From contig VWYX01001354.1 of the NCBI GenBank assembly GCA_013396525.1, positions 66,595 to 130,594 on the forward strand: a stretch of DNA of 64,000 bases. Reading direction: 5' to 3'. The position numbers and the translations under genes are program-made. The DNA is from Chaetorhynchus papuensis (taxonomy: Eukaryota > Chordata > Aves > Passeriformes > Rhipiduridae). Every line of letters starts with the position of its first letter. Position 1 is the first letter of the stretch. This document shows, one piece after another, positions 13,760 through 27,000 of this stretch. The notes beneath the pieces were generated by a model, which was given only the letters and a program-made list of their open reading frames with translations, had not been told where the DNA came from and searched no databases.

Positions 13760-14200
13760 TCTTTGTATGTATGGACAGGCTGATGCTGGGTCCCTCACAG
13801 CCTTCTCTTTTTCAGGCCAAACAAGCTCGGCCCCCTCAGCCTCTCTTCACAGGGCAAGTGTTGCAGCTCTTGACCATCTTGGTGGTCCTTTGATGAATGC
13901 AGTCCAGTTTATCCATGTCTTTCTTGTATTAAGGGAGCCCAAGCCGGATGCTGCCGGATGCTGCTTTCTAGATGTGGTTTAACAATGGCCAGCTCGAAAG
14001 TGATAATCACTTCCCTCAATCTACCAGCTCTGCGGAATTCTGCTGCTAAAGGTCCAGGATGCTGTGGGAATTTTCAATGTCCTACATTCAGCCTACTGTC
14101 CTCGGGAATTCCCAAATCTTTGCCACAGAGCTGACCCCCAGCCGGTCAGTCCCCAGCCTGCAATAACTGAATGTCCCCATCTCTGAGCTGGGCGTGGGGC
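13760..14200 (-). mobile_element. Second CR1 fragment, older, same orientation
   Basis: The minus strand again matches CR1 ORF2 C-terminal and 3' UTR-proximal sequence: the 'caggccaaacaagctc', 'cctcagcctctcttcac' and 'tccatgtctttcttgta' blocks on the plus strand, then the block corresponding to the leucine-rich 'DLGVLVD' region near 14090-14160. It covers part of the same region of the element as the copy at 12783-13712 and is more diverged, so it is a separate insertion rather than a continuation. Confidence 0.75.
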
Positions 14201-15234
14201 AGCAGGGCCCTTCTGAGTGACACAACGTGAACAGGCACCAAGGACAGAGTGGTGAGATCAGGATGAGACGCCGAAAACGTTTCATCTCATCCGACACGGG
14301 CGCTGTCACTGGAAGGAGGTGCAAAGCTATACTGAGGTGGCATCAGCTCTCAAGCTCTGTGTTTGGAACACATTCTGCTCTGGGGAGAATTTAGAACATC
14401 TCAGTGGGATTCTTCACACTTTCCTAAGCATCCTGTGATGTAGACAGGAGTGTGTAAGAATCCACATTTAAGAGGGCTGTATTTGGGATACTTTTTGGGA
14501 GGAGCCTCCCCCTCTTCCAGCCTTTTTGGATCCAGAGAAGTCCCACCAAATGTACACATCAAAGATGGCAGAGGCAGAGGTGATTCAAGTAGCAGGAGGG
14601 TGAAAGGTTTTGGTGAACAGTGGGGGAGCTGGAGGGGCAGTGTCACTTCAGAAGAGAGGAGAGATGGAGATTGAGTCACCTTGTGCTGAAACAGTGCAAG
14701 GAAGAGCTCTACTCCTCAAAAAACTCTTTCAGACACAGACCAAGAATTACTTCTGGAAGCGCTATTAGTAACTGAGTAAGCACCTCATAATCATTGACAC
14801 AACATTTCTGTGAGGTACAGAAAACAAGCACCTGCCAAGGACAGGGCTACTCACCACAACCCTGGTTTCCAATCACTTACCACAGATAATTTGGTTTAAA
14901 TTAAAGCAAGCACCAAACTGCCTGGAAATCACATAGCCAGTGCCATGTGCAACCCAGCAGAAGAGTTTGTCTCCATGGAATGAAATATATAAAAGCCGAG
15001 CAGTCAGGTGAGATATTGCCTAAATTAGTCAGTCAGAGAGGGAGTCAAGGAGAGGAACAGCTGCTATGTTCAGGATTTGATTCTAAAGAGAAACCTCTGC
15101 TAGGATTTCCCAGGCCTAACTCTTGCAGAGCTGGACACCAAAGGTGCCTTCCATCCCCGTTTTATCACGACTAAAAGTGACTGATATTTCTCTGCTTTAA
15201 AAACTTTACAGACCACCAGTGCCCAGTGGCTGAT

Positions 15235-15271
15235 CAGAGAATCACGGAATGGCTGAGGTTGGAAGGGACCC
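15235..15271 (-). mobile_element. Short CR1 3'-end remnant
   Basis: The plus strand reads agaatcacggaatggctgag followed by gttggaagggacc, the complement of the CR1 3' terminus. Only about 37 bp is present, so this is a heavily 5'-truncated copy. Confidence 0.75.
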
Positions 15272-18200
15272 CCACGCTAAAGCAGGGACAGCTACAGCAA
15301 ACAGCTCAGGCAAGAAGATCAATACAAAGCCATTTTACAATTCCATTAAAAGAAACAGAACTAACAACCACGTTATTCTTACAGCAAATGCAATGAGAAC
15401 ATGTAAGACCAGATATAATAAAACCACTGGAAAATGTTTTACATAAAATATGATGGTAATTAAACTCCCAACTCAGCAAGACAAGGAAAACAAGCTACCT
15501 TCAATCCCATGGCTAATAGCAACAAGTCTTAGTCTCTGGATTTTTATGGAGTACAGGTTAAAAGGCACATCAGCTAAAGTAACATTCTGAACAGAGGCCC
15601 TAAAACTATAGTGTTTCACCAAAGATCCAAAATTCTACTAGACTGAGATGTAGTTGACTGAGGTGGAAAAACATCATTTTCAGACTGAAAAGAAAACCAA
15701 ACCCAAACCCTATGAAAATTAATAAAGTTTTAAACAATAATAGTGGTTTTGCAACATGAATTTATCTCATGTCCCAAAACATCAAAATCCTGGACTAAAG
15801 CAGAGACCTCTGAACACAGCAGAAGAAACATCAGAGGTTACTAAAAAAATTCATATTGCAGGGTGGAGAGCATATATCCTGTACACAAGTATTAATATTT
15901 AATGTAATATATTGTAATTTGCTTTTACTTCAACATCCTATAATGGCCTTAGTTTCCCATTTCACTCTCCAATGATGGAAATTATTGTATAGATGAGGTA
16001 TTGCCATTTATATGGAAAAGGACTGCTAAAGTCCACTAGAGTTTTGGATTGCCAAGGAGGATGGGAGATGACTTCAGATCCCAGATTGCCAAACAATGGC
16101 TGAGTAGTTAAAGATGGGCAGCTCTGTTTGCCGAGCAATACAATGAGGTCCTAACAACAGAACATAAGAAATCAGTAATAAAACTGTTAAAAAATGAAGA
16201 CTTGTCTCAAAAAAAGTCGACCCTAGTAACTGAATCTGTTCACAGAGAAGGTCTGCAGAAGGAGAGGTAATAGTTGTTAACACAACCCTGGCTACCCTCT
16301 TGCACCTACTATTCCTTGGGAATGGACAAACTATTTATTTTAGCACTAACCTGAGGCCTAACTTCTATGCCCCAACATGGCTTCAAAGAGGATGCAAATG
16401 CAGTGAAGTAAGAGCAAAGCACAGAATTCTTCCCAGCTCCCATTAGTCAGTCAGTCAGCCATGGCATTTGATGTCCTACCATTGGGCAGCACATTCTTGG
16501 AAGGGCCTGCTGGAGTAAGGACACAAAAACCCTCCTCCACACATTTTGGATGGTGTTTTAATTAAAAAAAAAAAAAAAAATCTGTGTTTGGACTCCTCTG
16601 CCCCCTTTAAGAGCTTTCAGACAGAACCCCACAATCCCACATCTATGCCCCACAGGACAATTTGCCTGAACTACCTGAATTCTGCCTCACTGGTGTTGTC
16701 AGAGGCACCCTTTGCTTGTGTCTCCCAGTTACAGGTCTGACTTGTGCTAAGGGAACTGTCATAATGGAGGTGCAAACACAGCAGCAGAAAACAGACTACA
16801 GCAACAGGAAGGGCTAAGAGAAAATTCTCCTTTGCAGGGTGCATGTGCAGTAAGAATCAGTGTGGTTTCTGCTATAAAGGTTAAAAGCAAGAAAAAACAT
16901 CTCTTGCAGCCTAGGTGGGGGATGGAAATGCCCCACGTGCTGCTAAGGAGAGCTCTGGAATTGAGAGCCCTGGGTCTGGGTCGGGAACTGGAGAAGCTCC
17001 ACTCCTGCTCAGCATCAGGCAAGCTACAGGCTTTCTCCTGTTCCTCTCTTTGTGGATATCCCCTCAGTATCCATGCTGGGGCTGGCACACCATGAAGGCA
17101 CGGCCCCACAGGAGACATTCTGGGCTGCAGAGCATGCAATCCCACTGACTTCAAGGGGAGGTAAACAGGAAGAGAGTTTGTGCCCATCTTTGATTTCAAT
17201 TAATTGCATTGACTAATCCCACTAGTTTAATAATTTCAACTCGATTCTTTGCACTATCTCTTCTATCTGTGGCCTTGTGCACCCGTGTGTCATCCTGGCT
17301 TCTGATCAGTCTTCTTTTGTACCATGATTATGGTGGGATAACAGCTAGCTGCAGCTTTACTTATCTCCTTCCTCATCTTCTTTTTTCCCTAGAACTGCAT
17401 TGCACTTTTCCCCCTTAATTCCTCTATTACTGTCAGGTCATTTCAAACAGCACTGCCTTCATGCCAGTGCCAAGTTATGTATCTCCATCCCTCACTCTCT
17501 GATTACTGGTTTCAAAAGTCCTCAGCCTACTCCATAGGCTCAGGGGGGCAGGGAGGCAGAGATCAAGTTTAAGGAGATCGATAGGTTTTTCTGAAAAACA
17601 GCTTTATTCTTCATACTGAAAATATAATGTTCTCAACTCTTCTGGACACTGAACCAAGTCTGTAGCATAACTCATTTACCTGCAAGTAAAATGAAATCTT
17701 TATTTTATTAAAAATACTTCTAAAAGAGCATCAGCTAGTATTTCAAAGAATATATTCATAAATAATCTAAGTTTTTTAAGTGGCTTCCCTCCATATGGAA
17801 TATGCTTAATGTTTCTAATGGAAATTTCATTAATTGTAACAGAATTTCTGCACATTCTATACAGCAGTTGTTTTGGGTTGGGGGTTTTCTTGTAGTATAG
17901 AAAGATATATTGTAAATTCGGGAGAGTATCTGTTTGATGTTTTATCTTCTCTTTACAAAACCTAGTCAGTTACATCCTGAGATGGTACAAAAACACCATG
18001 AAGTGCAGAGCTGTGAGTGCTGCATACGTGGGCACACACAGCCCTTCCGTAGCTCCCATGTACGTGCACCGTTATGAGTCTCAAGTTACTTCCCTTAAGG
18101 ATGAACGCAGGGAGGGTGATGATTTTTCAGAGTCATGTTTAGCAGAGCTGAAAGGTAAGGTGTAACACCCAGCTACTTCATACTTTGAGTGTTACAAAAA

Positions 18201-18853
18201 CACATTTGAAAGATAACCCCAAATCACCCCTCCAGTCAAGTATTTTACCCTTTCAGCATGACGCAGAAGTTTAATTTCCACTGATGGATGACCTCGAGAC
18301 TATTGTATACCCCCCCTCCCAATGGCAGCGATTCCCCTCACTGGCAGAATAAAGCGGCTCTATAAATAACTTCAAAAGGAATTGTCTCTCTCCTCACGCA
18401 CTGCAGACAGCTGTTTACAGAGATCCCGACTCCTTATACACTGCGTTGGCCCAGCTCTCATCCTACTGCTTCATTTCCTCTTCCTAAAAAAGCCTTGGGC
18501 GATGCGGTGCAGGTAGGACGGGGGGACCCTCCACTGCCGCAAACGCCCGTTCCCAGAAGTTGAGGCTGCCGGCGGCAAGAGCCGGAGCGCGGCCCCGGGG
18601 AAATTTCTCAGGGCAAGGGGGTTGCGATCTCGTGTAATCCGTCCTTAAGCTCCACGGTCCCGGCTGATCCTCGGCCCCGCGAAACCCCTCCTCCCCAGCC
18701 CCGGAGCCCGCAGCCGCTCCGGGCCCGCGCATCGCATCGCCGCTCGCCCACCTGCAGGGGCTGGCGCGGGGCCGGGCACGGACACGCGTGGGGCGCCCCG
18801 CACCTGCCCGCAGCCCCGGCCGCGGGGCGAGACAAAAGCCCGGGCTGGCTCAC

Positions 18854-19066
18854 CTCCTTCAGCTGCTCCAGCTCCTGCTTGAGGCCGTCATACTCCGCCT
18901 CCAGCTCATCGTACTGCTGCTTGAGGGTGAGCTTCTCCTCCAGCACCACCAGCCCATACTCCGCCGCCTGGATCTTCTCGTGGGTCGTCTCGGAGAGCTC
19001 CCGGGTCAGCCGCTCGATCTCGCTCTTGTAGTGGTCCGCGCCCTGCAGCACCTCCTCCGCAGCCAT
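18854..19066 (-). CDS. BICD1: BICD1 coding exon 1 (bicaudal D homolog 1, N-terminus)
   Basis: This exon encodes the first 71 residues of the dynein-dynactin cargo adaptor BICD1, a cytoplasmic, Golgi- and vesicle-associated coiled-coil protein that activates dynein motility and binds Rab6 through its C-terminus. The peptide starts MAAEEVLQ and ends in the heptad-rich ...DELEAEYDGLKQELEQLKE, almost identical to mammalian BICD1. The AAEYG motif at residues 34-38 is the AAxxG 'CC1 box' known to contact the dynein light intermediate chain. The ATG has a strong Kozak context (G at -3, G at +4). The exon ends in phase 0 at GAG followed by the donor GTGAGC (18853-18848), matching the known exon 1 boundary of the family. 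The remaining roughly 900 residues lie beyond the window. The frame stays open upstream into the assembly gap, but conservation supports this start. Confidence 0.96.
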
Positions 19067-19184
19067 AGCCCCGGCGGCACTGCCGCGCCGCCGAGGAGGC
19101 AGCCAGGGGGCGGGCGCGGCCGAGGGGCGGCACCGGCACGGCCGGCCCGGGGCGGCGGGGACGGGGATGGGGGTCGGAGCCGCC

Positions 19185-19377
19185 NNNNNNNNNNNNNNNN
19201 NNNNNNNNNNNNNNNNNNNNNNNNNNNNNNNNNNNNNNNNNNNNNNNNNNNNNNNNNNNNNNNNNNNNNNNNNNNNNNNNNNNNNNNNNNNNNNNNNNNN
19301 NNNNNNNNNNNNNNNNNNNNNNNNNNNNNNNNNNNNNNNNNNNNNNNNNNNNNNNNNNNNNNNNNNNNNNNNNNNNN
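19185..19377. other. Assembly gap (193 N)
   Basis: A run of undetermined bases lies inside the BICD1 CpG island, just upstream of the start codon. GC-rich avian promoters are often lost in short-read assemblies. Open frames spanning it are meaningless. Confidence 0.99.
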
Positions 19378-19690
19378 GGGCGGGCGAGCCCCGCTGCCCG
19401 GGGAGGCGGCGGCGCGCTGGAGGCCGGGGCGGCGAGCGGGGCGGCCGGGAGCGCGCCTTCGTGCGGCGGCTCCCGCGGAGATGCTGCTGCTGGCGCCCGC
19501 CTCCTCCCGCGGCGCCGGCACCGCCGCCTCCCTTGCACACGGTCCCTCCCCTGCGCTCTTTAAGATGACAGCGTCCTCAGGTCTGGCATCGCCGCCGGCC
19601 GAGACGGGAAGCGGCGCGGCAGCAGCGGCGGAGCTGCCGGAGCGGTGCGCCGCCGGCCCCGGCGCGCCGGGATGTGGGCGCTGCGCCTGC

Positions 19691-19738
19691 GGGGCTGCTC
19701 CCTGCCGGGGCTGCTCCCTGCCGGGGCTCCTCCCCGCC
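19691..19738. repeat. 16-bp x 3 GC-rich tandem repeat in CpG island
   Basis: GGGGCTGCTCCCTGCC occurs twice in perfect tandem (19691-19706, 19707-19722) and a third time with two changes (19723-19738). It lies upstream of BICD1 exon 1, beyond the gap. Confidence 0.9.
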
Positions 19739-20164
19739 GGTCCCCTCCCGCCTCTCCGCCGCGCTGTCAGCGCCGCTCGGCTCTGCTCAGCGCGGTGCAG
19801 CCATGGCCGCAGCGGCGGCGGTGCGGGTAGAAGTAGGAAGGGAGATGCAGCCCAGCAAACTGCGGGAGCGGGGGGGGCGACCGCAAGTATTCCCTTGCTA
19901 TTTCGGGAAAGTGGGAAAGCAGAGTTTCCTGCTCTCTACCCCGTCCCCGGTGAAAGAATGCGTTTGGAAATGGTCAAGGCAACCTGAACGCGAAACAGCG
20001 GCGGGGTCGGGGCATTGGGCTAGGGCCGCTCTTCCATCACCATCAGCACAAGGTCTCAGTGCCACTGATTAGACAGCAGGACAAAACTGATTCAGCTCAG
20101 ATGCGGTCACACCATTGTTTCTCTGTCAAATTAACCGGAGGACCTGATGCATAGATTATGTCAG

Positions 20165-20222
20165 TTTTATGCTGGCTTTATGCTGGCTGCAGAAAGACAG
20201 ATGCTACTTGTCCAGCATAAAA
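20165..20222. repeat. Inverted repeat, 11-bp stem
   Basis: TTTTATGCTGG (20165-20175) is exactly complementary to CCAGCATAAAA (20212-20222), with a 36-nt loop that itself repeats tttatgctgg. Its function is unknown, and a chance origin or small MITE-like remnant is possible. Confidence 0.6.
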
Positions 20223-21013
20223 TTAGAGTGGTGCAGACAGACAGTAACTGATCTCTTACAAAGCCTGCCAGTAAAAAGTTAACACACCAGATTAGGCGCA
20301 TTTTACATATTTGAACTGGAAGAGTGAGTTCATCCTGGATCAATGTCATAATGTCCCATGCTACAGCCTTTTTTGGTTGGTACTAGGAGTCTACAACCCC
20401 AATTTACTGTTTCTTCAAACTATGGCCTACAATTAGACCTGAACTGATATTGGTCAAGTTTTGCTCTAAGTACCAGCAGGACCTGTTTTTCACGTTTTAC
20501 AGACTTTTCTTATTTTTAAATTCACTCCTTTAAAGGTTGACAGTTGAGTTAGAATTTCCAAATGGAGGTGTTTCTTTTAAATAGAAGTTACCTGTAAGAA
20601 GATGGATATCCCTGCTCACCAATGCCACACTGTATTGGAAATCAAAGGCATAGATTCCCTTTCTTGCTGACCTGATAATGTGGTTTTAAACAAGCCACAT
20701 CTCCTTTCTACCGTGGCTTCCCCATGACTAAGAAATAGGTAAAAATTATTAGACTGCTCAGCGAAGTTCTTTGAGATCTGCAAATGTAAGCACTAACACT
20801 AGTTCTATGCATACAGTATATGGCATATATCAATTTTATAAATATATGTGCATGCATACATAACTAATGCATTGTAATCCAGCCTGCACAAACACTTCCC
20901 ATTGCCTAGAGAACATACATGGAAGAAGCAAGCAAAGTAATAGATGTTCTGTCAAGTTTTAGCTTGAAAACTGCTTTCAAAATGGACATTTTTAATAAAT
21001 TCTACTGTAGAAG

Positions 21014-21060
21014 CAAGTGTGAATATTAATAGGAAAGAAACAAGTGTGAATATTAATAGG
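21014..21060. repeat. 27-bp period tandem duplication
   Basis: The 20-mer caagtgtgaatattaatagg occurs at 21014-21033 and again at 21041-21060, a two-copy tandem duplication in intergenic sequence. Confidence 0.9.
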
Positions 21061-24000
21061 TGAGAAGAGTGAGTGGCTCTCATCGATGACTGAATGTCAA
21101 AAGAGAGGAAAACACCGGTATTCCAACTGTAATTCCCATGGTACAGCTAATGTCAACATCCTTTTCTTCAAAGACAGTGAGAGATTCCACAAATCAGAAG
21201 GGAAACAAAAGCCCAAAATCCAAAGGAGAAGCAAAATGTTGTCTCAAGAGCTTTTACAAGTTCTAGCTGAGCTGTCTTTCCCAGCTTTGCACCTGGACCA
21301 CTGTGCAAGGAAACGTTTATAGAGCACGGGAATGGATCAGAAAACAAACATCTTTGAGACCAAAAGGCTAAAAATGAGTGGTTGGATTAAGGATAGTGTG
21401 GAAACAGGCTGAAGCAACAGGGTGTCTATAGCTAATCAGGCCTCCATTTAACATAATTTGGTTGACATTCTCACTCACAACCCAAGGGCAGCCTCACCAC
21501 ATGTCTGAACATCTGCACCCCAGAGGGGAAATCTGGCGTCTTACAACGTGTCAGGTTTTCTGCAACACCTCAAAAGAAAGTGCCCTGTGAAGGGCAGGTG
21601 TGTGCACAGTGATGTGGGGAGCTGCAAACACCCAGATGCCCATGATTTGCTATGACCAGTGCCCATTTATCCCCCTTCCTGCCTCCTAAATATGAGCAAT
21701 ATCAAACCGGGCTTCTTTGGTGATATTTGTCTTTGTTTTTAAAATCTACTTCTGTAAAAGTCTTCTTTTAAAAGTCCCCAGTTGTCAGGGGACTTTTGTG
21801 GTCTGTTGTCAGTTTCTCTGCACTGGCTACACCTGGGCTGGGCAGCACAAACATGGATACATTCAGACATACATATTTAATTGAATGTATCCTATCTTTC
21901 ACTTCTCTGTCTTCTCTTAGGCCTTAAAACCAGCACCTACATTCTGTTGTCAAGATCCTCCATCTGTATTTATAAAAATAAAAGTGACTAAAGTCACTGA
22001 TGGATCTGAAAAACAATGAAGCTCCTTTCCCTTTCTATCAGGAGCTCTGTTTTTGCCTCATTCCTGACTCTGTGGAGATGAGAAAAGATGGATGATCTTA
22101 CAATATAACAGTACCTAAGTTTCAGCTACAGTCTTCATTAAAGAAGAAGGTGCTGCAGCATGACCCAAAGGTGATCATTCCCTAGGGATGATCTCCTAAC
22201 AGAGGCAGTGGGACCTCCTTTGATAGACATCTCTGGCCTTCTGGAGTGCCTGTGATAAAGTATGGATTCAAGTTACTGCGCAGTGGTGCCAGCAAAGTGC
22301 TGGTCTCAGTCACAGTTCTGGTACCTTTAGGAGCTCACTTAGCAGTGCAGGTAGCCCTAAAACAATGATATTGGCTTTTTAAATAATTTCCCTGCCCTGG
22401 TGCGATCACCTCACATTGGTTTTAGTCCTGCTACAATGCTCTTATGTTTTCTGCCTTCCCAAGCTCAAAAAGCATGCCCTGGTCTTATTAAAGGTTGGCA
22501 TATCACCCTGCATTGCTATTTCTCCTTCGTTTTGCCCTGTGTACCACCTTCACATTAATATTTCAAACAAGTCTAAAGTAATTTCCTCTACATGTCATTC
22601 CACATGCCTTCATAAAACAAGCTTCATTCTCACTGCATCCATTTCTTGAGCATGAAACTGAATTCCTTTGAATTGCTGGTAAGTGATACTAGTGGATTCC
22701 TAAACGAAGGATAATGGGTTCCAGTACTGATTACACATTTTTGGAAACAATCAGCTATTCAAGGACAGGGAAAATTATACAGTTCAAATCTTGCTCAAGA
22801 GATTATTTAAATTTCAGATCACTTAAGAAGCATTTTGTGACCTATATGAAATGAATTATTGGTTATATGCCTCAGTGACAATGCAGCTATAAAAGCACCC
22901 TGTACTGTATTGCAGAAGGCTGAATCTGCACCTACAGCATGCACAGGCATCCCTGTGAGTCCATTTGTATGGAGCATCTCAGAGGACCAGAGCCCAGATC
23001 TAAGCAACTGCTAATTAGCAGTGTTTGGCAGGCTCGCCAGAGTGGCCAAAGGGGAAAAAAAAACCAAAAAAAAAAAAGAAAGGTATGAGGACCAATCTGT
23101 CATTGCTAATGAAAATGGGATTGATTTCCTGAAAGGGAAAAGAAGGGAAAAGCGCTGAGGAAAGGCTCTATGGGAACTGTGCTGGGTCTGGTTTGGGAAT
23201 AAACAAGTGGTTGTTACACTGCCGAAGCTTCATCCCTCTCGAGTGCTGAATATAAGCATCACCTTTGTAATGAATGGCCAGTCTAGAGATAAAAGGGAGA
23301 CACTGGGAAGAAAATGCAATTTAAAAAAAAATATTTCAGGATCCTAGTGCAATAGAAACGGTAATGGGGTTTAAGAAAATTAGTTTATGGAGAATGTTAA
23401 GAGAAACTAAACACGGGAGCTAACAAACAATAATGCATATAATGAAAAGTAATGATGTTTCTCTGATGAATGAGTGTCAGTATTCAGAAGAAAGGGTTTC
23501 AAACAGCAGCGTCCTTATGTGAGTCCTCTGTGAACTGCCTTTAAAGGATCTGCAAAGGTAAATTTTTTATTTTTTTTTTTTTAAAGCCTGTTATCAGGTG
23601 GACTTGAATGTGGTATACAGGAAACCATAATTCCACCAGAATAATTTTGGGCTCCAAAAAGCTGGAGGTTGAAAACCACTTAGGCAGAACATATGGAACC
23701 TGAAAGGAAAATGGAGTAAAACAGAACACTTCAACAAGGAAGTCAGAGAAAAGGGCTGCACAAAAATGGTTGACGGGATGCTTTGTGTGTAATGAGCAGG
23801 GGTTAGAGAATCAAAAATGAGTTTTACAGGAAAACTACAAAAAAATTAAGGACATTTAGAAAACACAGTCATCAATAACTGAGCAGCAAACTGATACTTG
23901 CATATAGAAAAACTACAGACTACAGCAAAGAATGTGAATTATAACTGAATAATATCATTTCAGCCTGAAAGGGTGTTGCTTTCAGCGAGTCTTGCACAAG

Positions 24001-27000
24001 GGTCTTGGTTCAGCTCCACAAATGTAAGCTGAGCCTTTTAATCGACAGCATCGCCCCCAGGCTCAAGATCCAGGACACTGCTCTTCCACTCTATGCAGAG
24101 ACTCAGCATACAAATGAAAAATGATTGAAAGGAGCACAGAAAGGATTATTATGCCTATTTAAACTGCCGTGCACTTTCCTGTGACACAAGGAAGACCTGC
24201 CCACTCAGAATACTTTGTGCAAACAACTTGTCGGCAATTTAGCCTAGATAAATCAGTGTCACGGTGTTCCTTACTGAACAGATGTAGAGCTGGGAGGAGA
24301 AAGGAGAGCATTGTTTATCTTGGGTATACAGCAGAAATACTCCAAAAACTGCAAGTACCCCGAGTGTCCTTTCTGGCCACAGTCCCTGGCCCTCCCTGCT
24401 TTGTAATGGCCACTCCCTCCCACCGCATCTCCTCACGGTCCCCATCAGCCCATGCCCCGCCGGCATCCTGCCCTGAGTGCTTGGGGGCTGCCAAACTGCC
24501 CACCCCCTGCTCCCCAGCACCCTGGGGAAAGCTGTCACTCTGTGGCCAAGCTGTCAGCAATGACCCTCCCGAGGTGGGTAAAGCACCTCTGGGGATGACC
24601 AAGGGAGTTTTCTGTCTGGAACACCTGGTCCCTCCACAGAGCAGAGGCTTTTTGCTTCAGCAGTGGTGCCCCAAGCCTCCCACTGCTGCTTACACCCCCA
24701 GCCAGCTCTGTCCTTAATGCCAGAAGGGACAGGACGATGCCTTCTTTTCTTGGCAGTTCTACCCTGGCACTTTTTAAACCCTCTGGTTTGTTGTGTTTTT
24801 TTCCAGACTCTCACAAATCAATTTCTCAGTCATCTTTAGTGTGTTTCTGGGAAGTGAAATGAGGTTATACATTATTCCTGCAGTCTCCTTCTTCCTTTTT
24901 TATGTCAAGTCACCGCCAACATCTTTGGAGTGAGTGGATGTGCAGAGCTGCTCGGTTCCTGTGCTTCCTCCTACCACCTCAGCATGGGCAAAGGCAGCTG
25001 GCAAAACCAGAATAATAGGTAGATCTCACATTTGAAATGTGATCTGACTGTGAAATAAGAGCCACATTGCAGGTCACGATCCCATTTTGACTAGTTTTTC
25101 TCCTCAGAACTGATTAGTGTGGGAGAAGAATGAATTTCTACATAACAATATGCCCTGTCCTGAAACTGAAAGCCTAGAATCTGCAGTGCACCTATTAAAT
25201 ATAGCTTCAAAAAGCACTTATTTCTGCTAAAGTTAGCACTTGCCTTACATTCCTTATCGTGCATCAATGACTAAAAACATGTACAGACAGCGATCACTGA
25301 AAGAAAAATTGAAATTTTTATGTGGAATCTAATTGTCATGCTATGTTGATAATGTGAAGAAAATTTGATCCAGGTGCTAAAAAAAGCATATGTTTAGTGG
25401 GGTTTTTTCAAGAGCTCTAAGCTAATATTTCAGCACTCAGCTTCTAAACACACAATGAATGCAGAACACACAACACAAAGAAAATTACATTATATTTCTA
25501 TTAAGTGAGTATGGCATTTGGGAAAGGTGCCAGGTTTATGACACTATCCTATAAACTTGGATTTTGTTAGGTTTTTATCAAAATACCTAATACAGAATGG
25601 GTGGTGTGTGTTCAAAACACTAAAACAATGGACTACAAAGAAGGCATCTGGATCAAAGCTACAATTATTTTCCTCAGCTAAGAGAGGAGTCAAAGTCCAA
25701 TTAGGAGATTAAGATCTTGAACTAGAGACTGATTTCAGTGGGAATTTTCCCACTCCCTTTTGGTACATCTTGGATTAAATGATTGGTCTATCACAATGCA
25801 GGGTACCGCAAACTTAACTTCTTAAAAATCCTCCCTACGACTTTTTTCAATAATTGTATTTATACTATAAATGCTTCTTCTTATAATAATCACATTATTC
25901 AACATACAGACAATTATTGGAATAGCTAAAATAAGTACTGCATGAAATTATTTAATGCAAATTCTGTACTGTGAAATTTAACCCTTTAAAGAAATCAAAA
26001 CCCATAAAAATTCCTAACAGTATTTTCTTTGTGGTTTATTTTGATGCAATATCTGGGGCTGTTTTCATTTGCCTTATGCTTTCTGAGCCAGGTCAAGACT
26101 GGCTGGTATCTTGTTCCAGGTTTCCTTACAATGAAGAGCTTTATTCTTGGAAAACTGAAAAAAAATCACCAACAGATTATTGAATGAACTTTTGAGGTCC
26201 AGGAGAAATGGACTCTAACTAAACCTGCAAATTAGAAAAGCGTAAGGAGCACGGAGCTGTTTCCAACCCTGACCTTACAGACCCCAAAACATGACTGAAT
26301 CCCTGGAGGTCTCCTGGAGGGGAGCGTGGTAAGGTTTTTTTGGGTGAAATATGTTTCTTTCAAAAGAAAGTCTTGTCAATGCAGATATGTAGAAAGGTGA
26401 TGTGTTGTACTTTAACAAGAGCTGTCTGAATGTGTCTAGCTGGGAAACAGTAATACAAAGAATAAAAAACCAATCCTATAGTGCCAGAGCCTTTCCTGAT
26501 ACGTGCCACCATTTGGGAGGAGGGTACAGTTAACTGGGAGTTTCTGCGAGGTTGTCTCGCTAAGCTTTTTTTATTCTTTCTTGAATGATTAGGAGCTTTT
26601 GAAAGCACAGCAGATGGAGCTTGGCACGGGGAGTATATGAAGGGAGGATACAGCCACCTTTGGGTGCTGAATTCTACCCTTGCTCACAGCAGCTCCTGGT
26701 ACAACCAGGGGAAAATGCAAGAGGGATGCTGCCATTTGCCTACCTTGGTTTGCCCAACTGGGCAGCAGAGGATCAAGGGAGAACAGGAGAAACAGTCAAA
26801 TTCTTGCCAGCAGTGCACGAAATTGAGAAGAGAAATAACAGATGGTAAGTCCTTTGATGCAAGGAACCCATCTGCTACTGCTCCCCCTTATGAGCTCCTG
26901 AAGATATTGTGGGGAATGCTTCAGAAACAGGCTGTGAGAGGCAAATGTGAGTGTGGGTTGCATGGGAGAAGATGGAAGAGAGAGAAGCGCTGCTTGTGGA

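Larger units (their letters stand above)
1..18853 (-). other. BICD1: BICD1 intron 1 (5' part)
   Basis: This stretch follows the splice donor of BICD1 exon 1 and extends past the window edge, so it is intron 1 of a minus-strand gene. I find no exon with paired splice sites and recognisable protein. The open frames present (up to 185 codons, for example 4759-5316 minus) have no recognisable family, domain or splice context and look like chance. The contents I can name are a probable LTR near 3424-3803, CR1 LINE fragments at 12783-14200 and 15235-15271, an AAAC microsatellite at 1017-1045 and homopolymer A runs near 2978 and 16563. The rest is unique-looking AT-rich sequence. A very long first intron is normal for BICD1 in vertebrates. 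Confidence 0.85.
18480..19860 (-). promoter_or_regulatory. BICD1: CpG-island promoter of BICD1
   Basis: Base composition switches abruptly from AT-rich to very GC- and CpG-rich at about 18480 and back at about 19860. BICD1 exon 1 sits inside it. No TATA box is visible near the exon, which fits a dispersed CpG-island promoter. The transcription start cannot be placed because a run of N (19185-19377) lies in the likely 5' UTR or promoter. A 16-bp tandem repeat lies upstream at 19691-19738. Divergent antisense transcription is common at such promoters, but nothing here demonstrates it. Confidence 0.85.

Noticed and set aside
18608..19987. Long open frames through the BICD1 CpG island on both strands (up to 399 codons)
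   Set aside because: They span the N gap and reflect GC-rich, stop-poor sequence. Only the 71-codon BICD1 exon 1 within the minus frame is supported by homology and a splice donor.
24169..24717. 182-codon plus-strand open frame in a GC-rich patch
   Set aside because: Low-complexity Pro/Ser/Ala-rich translation, no recognisable domain, no splice or promoter context, and an equally open opposite strand: typical chance frame in GC-rich DNA.
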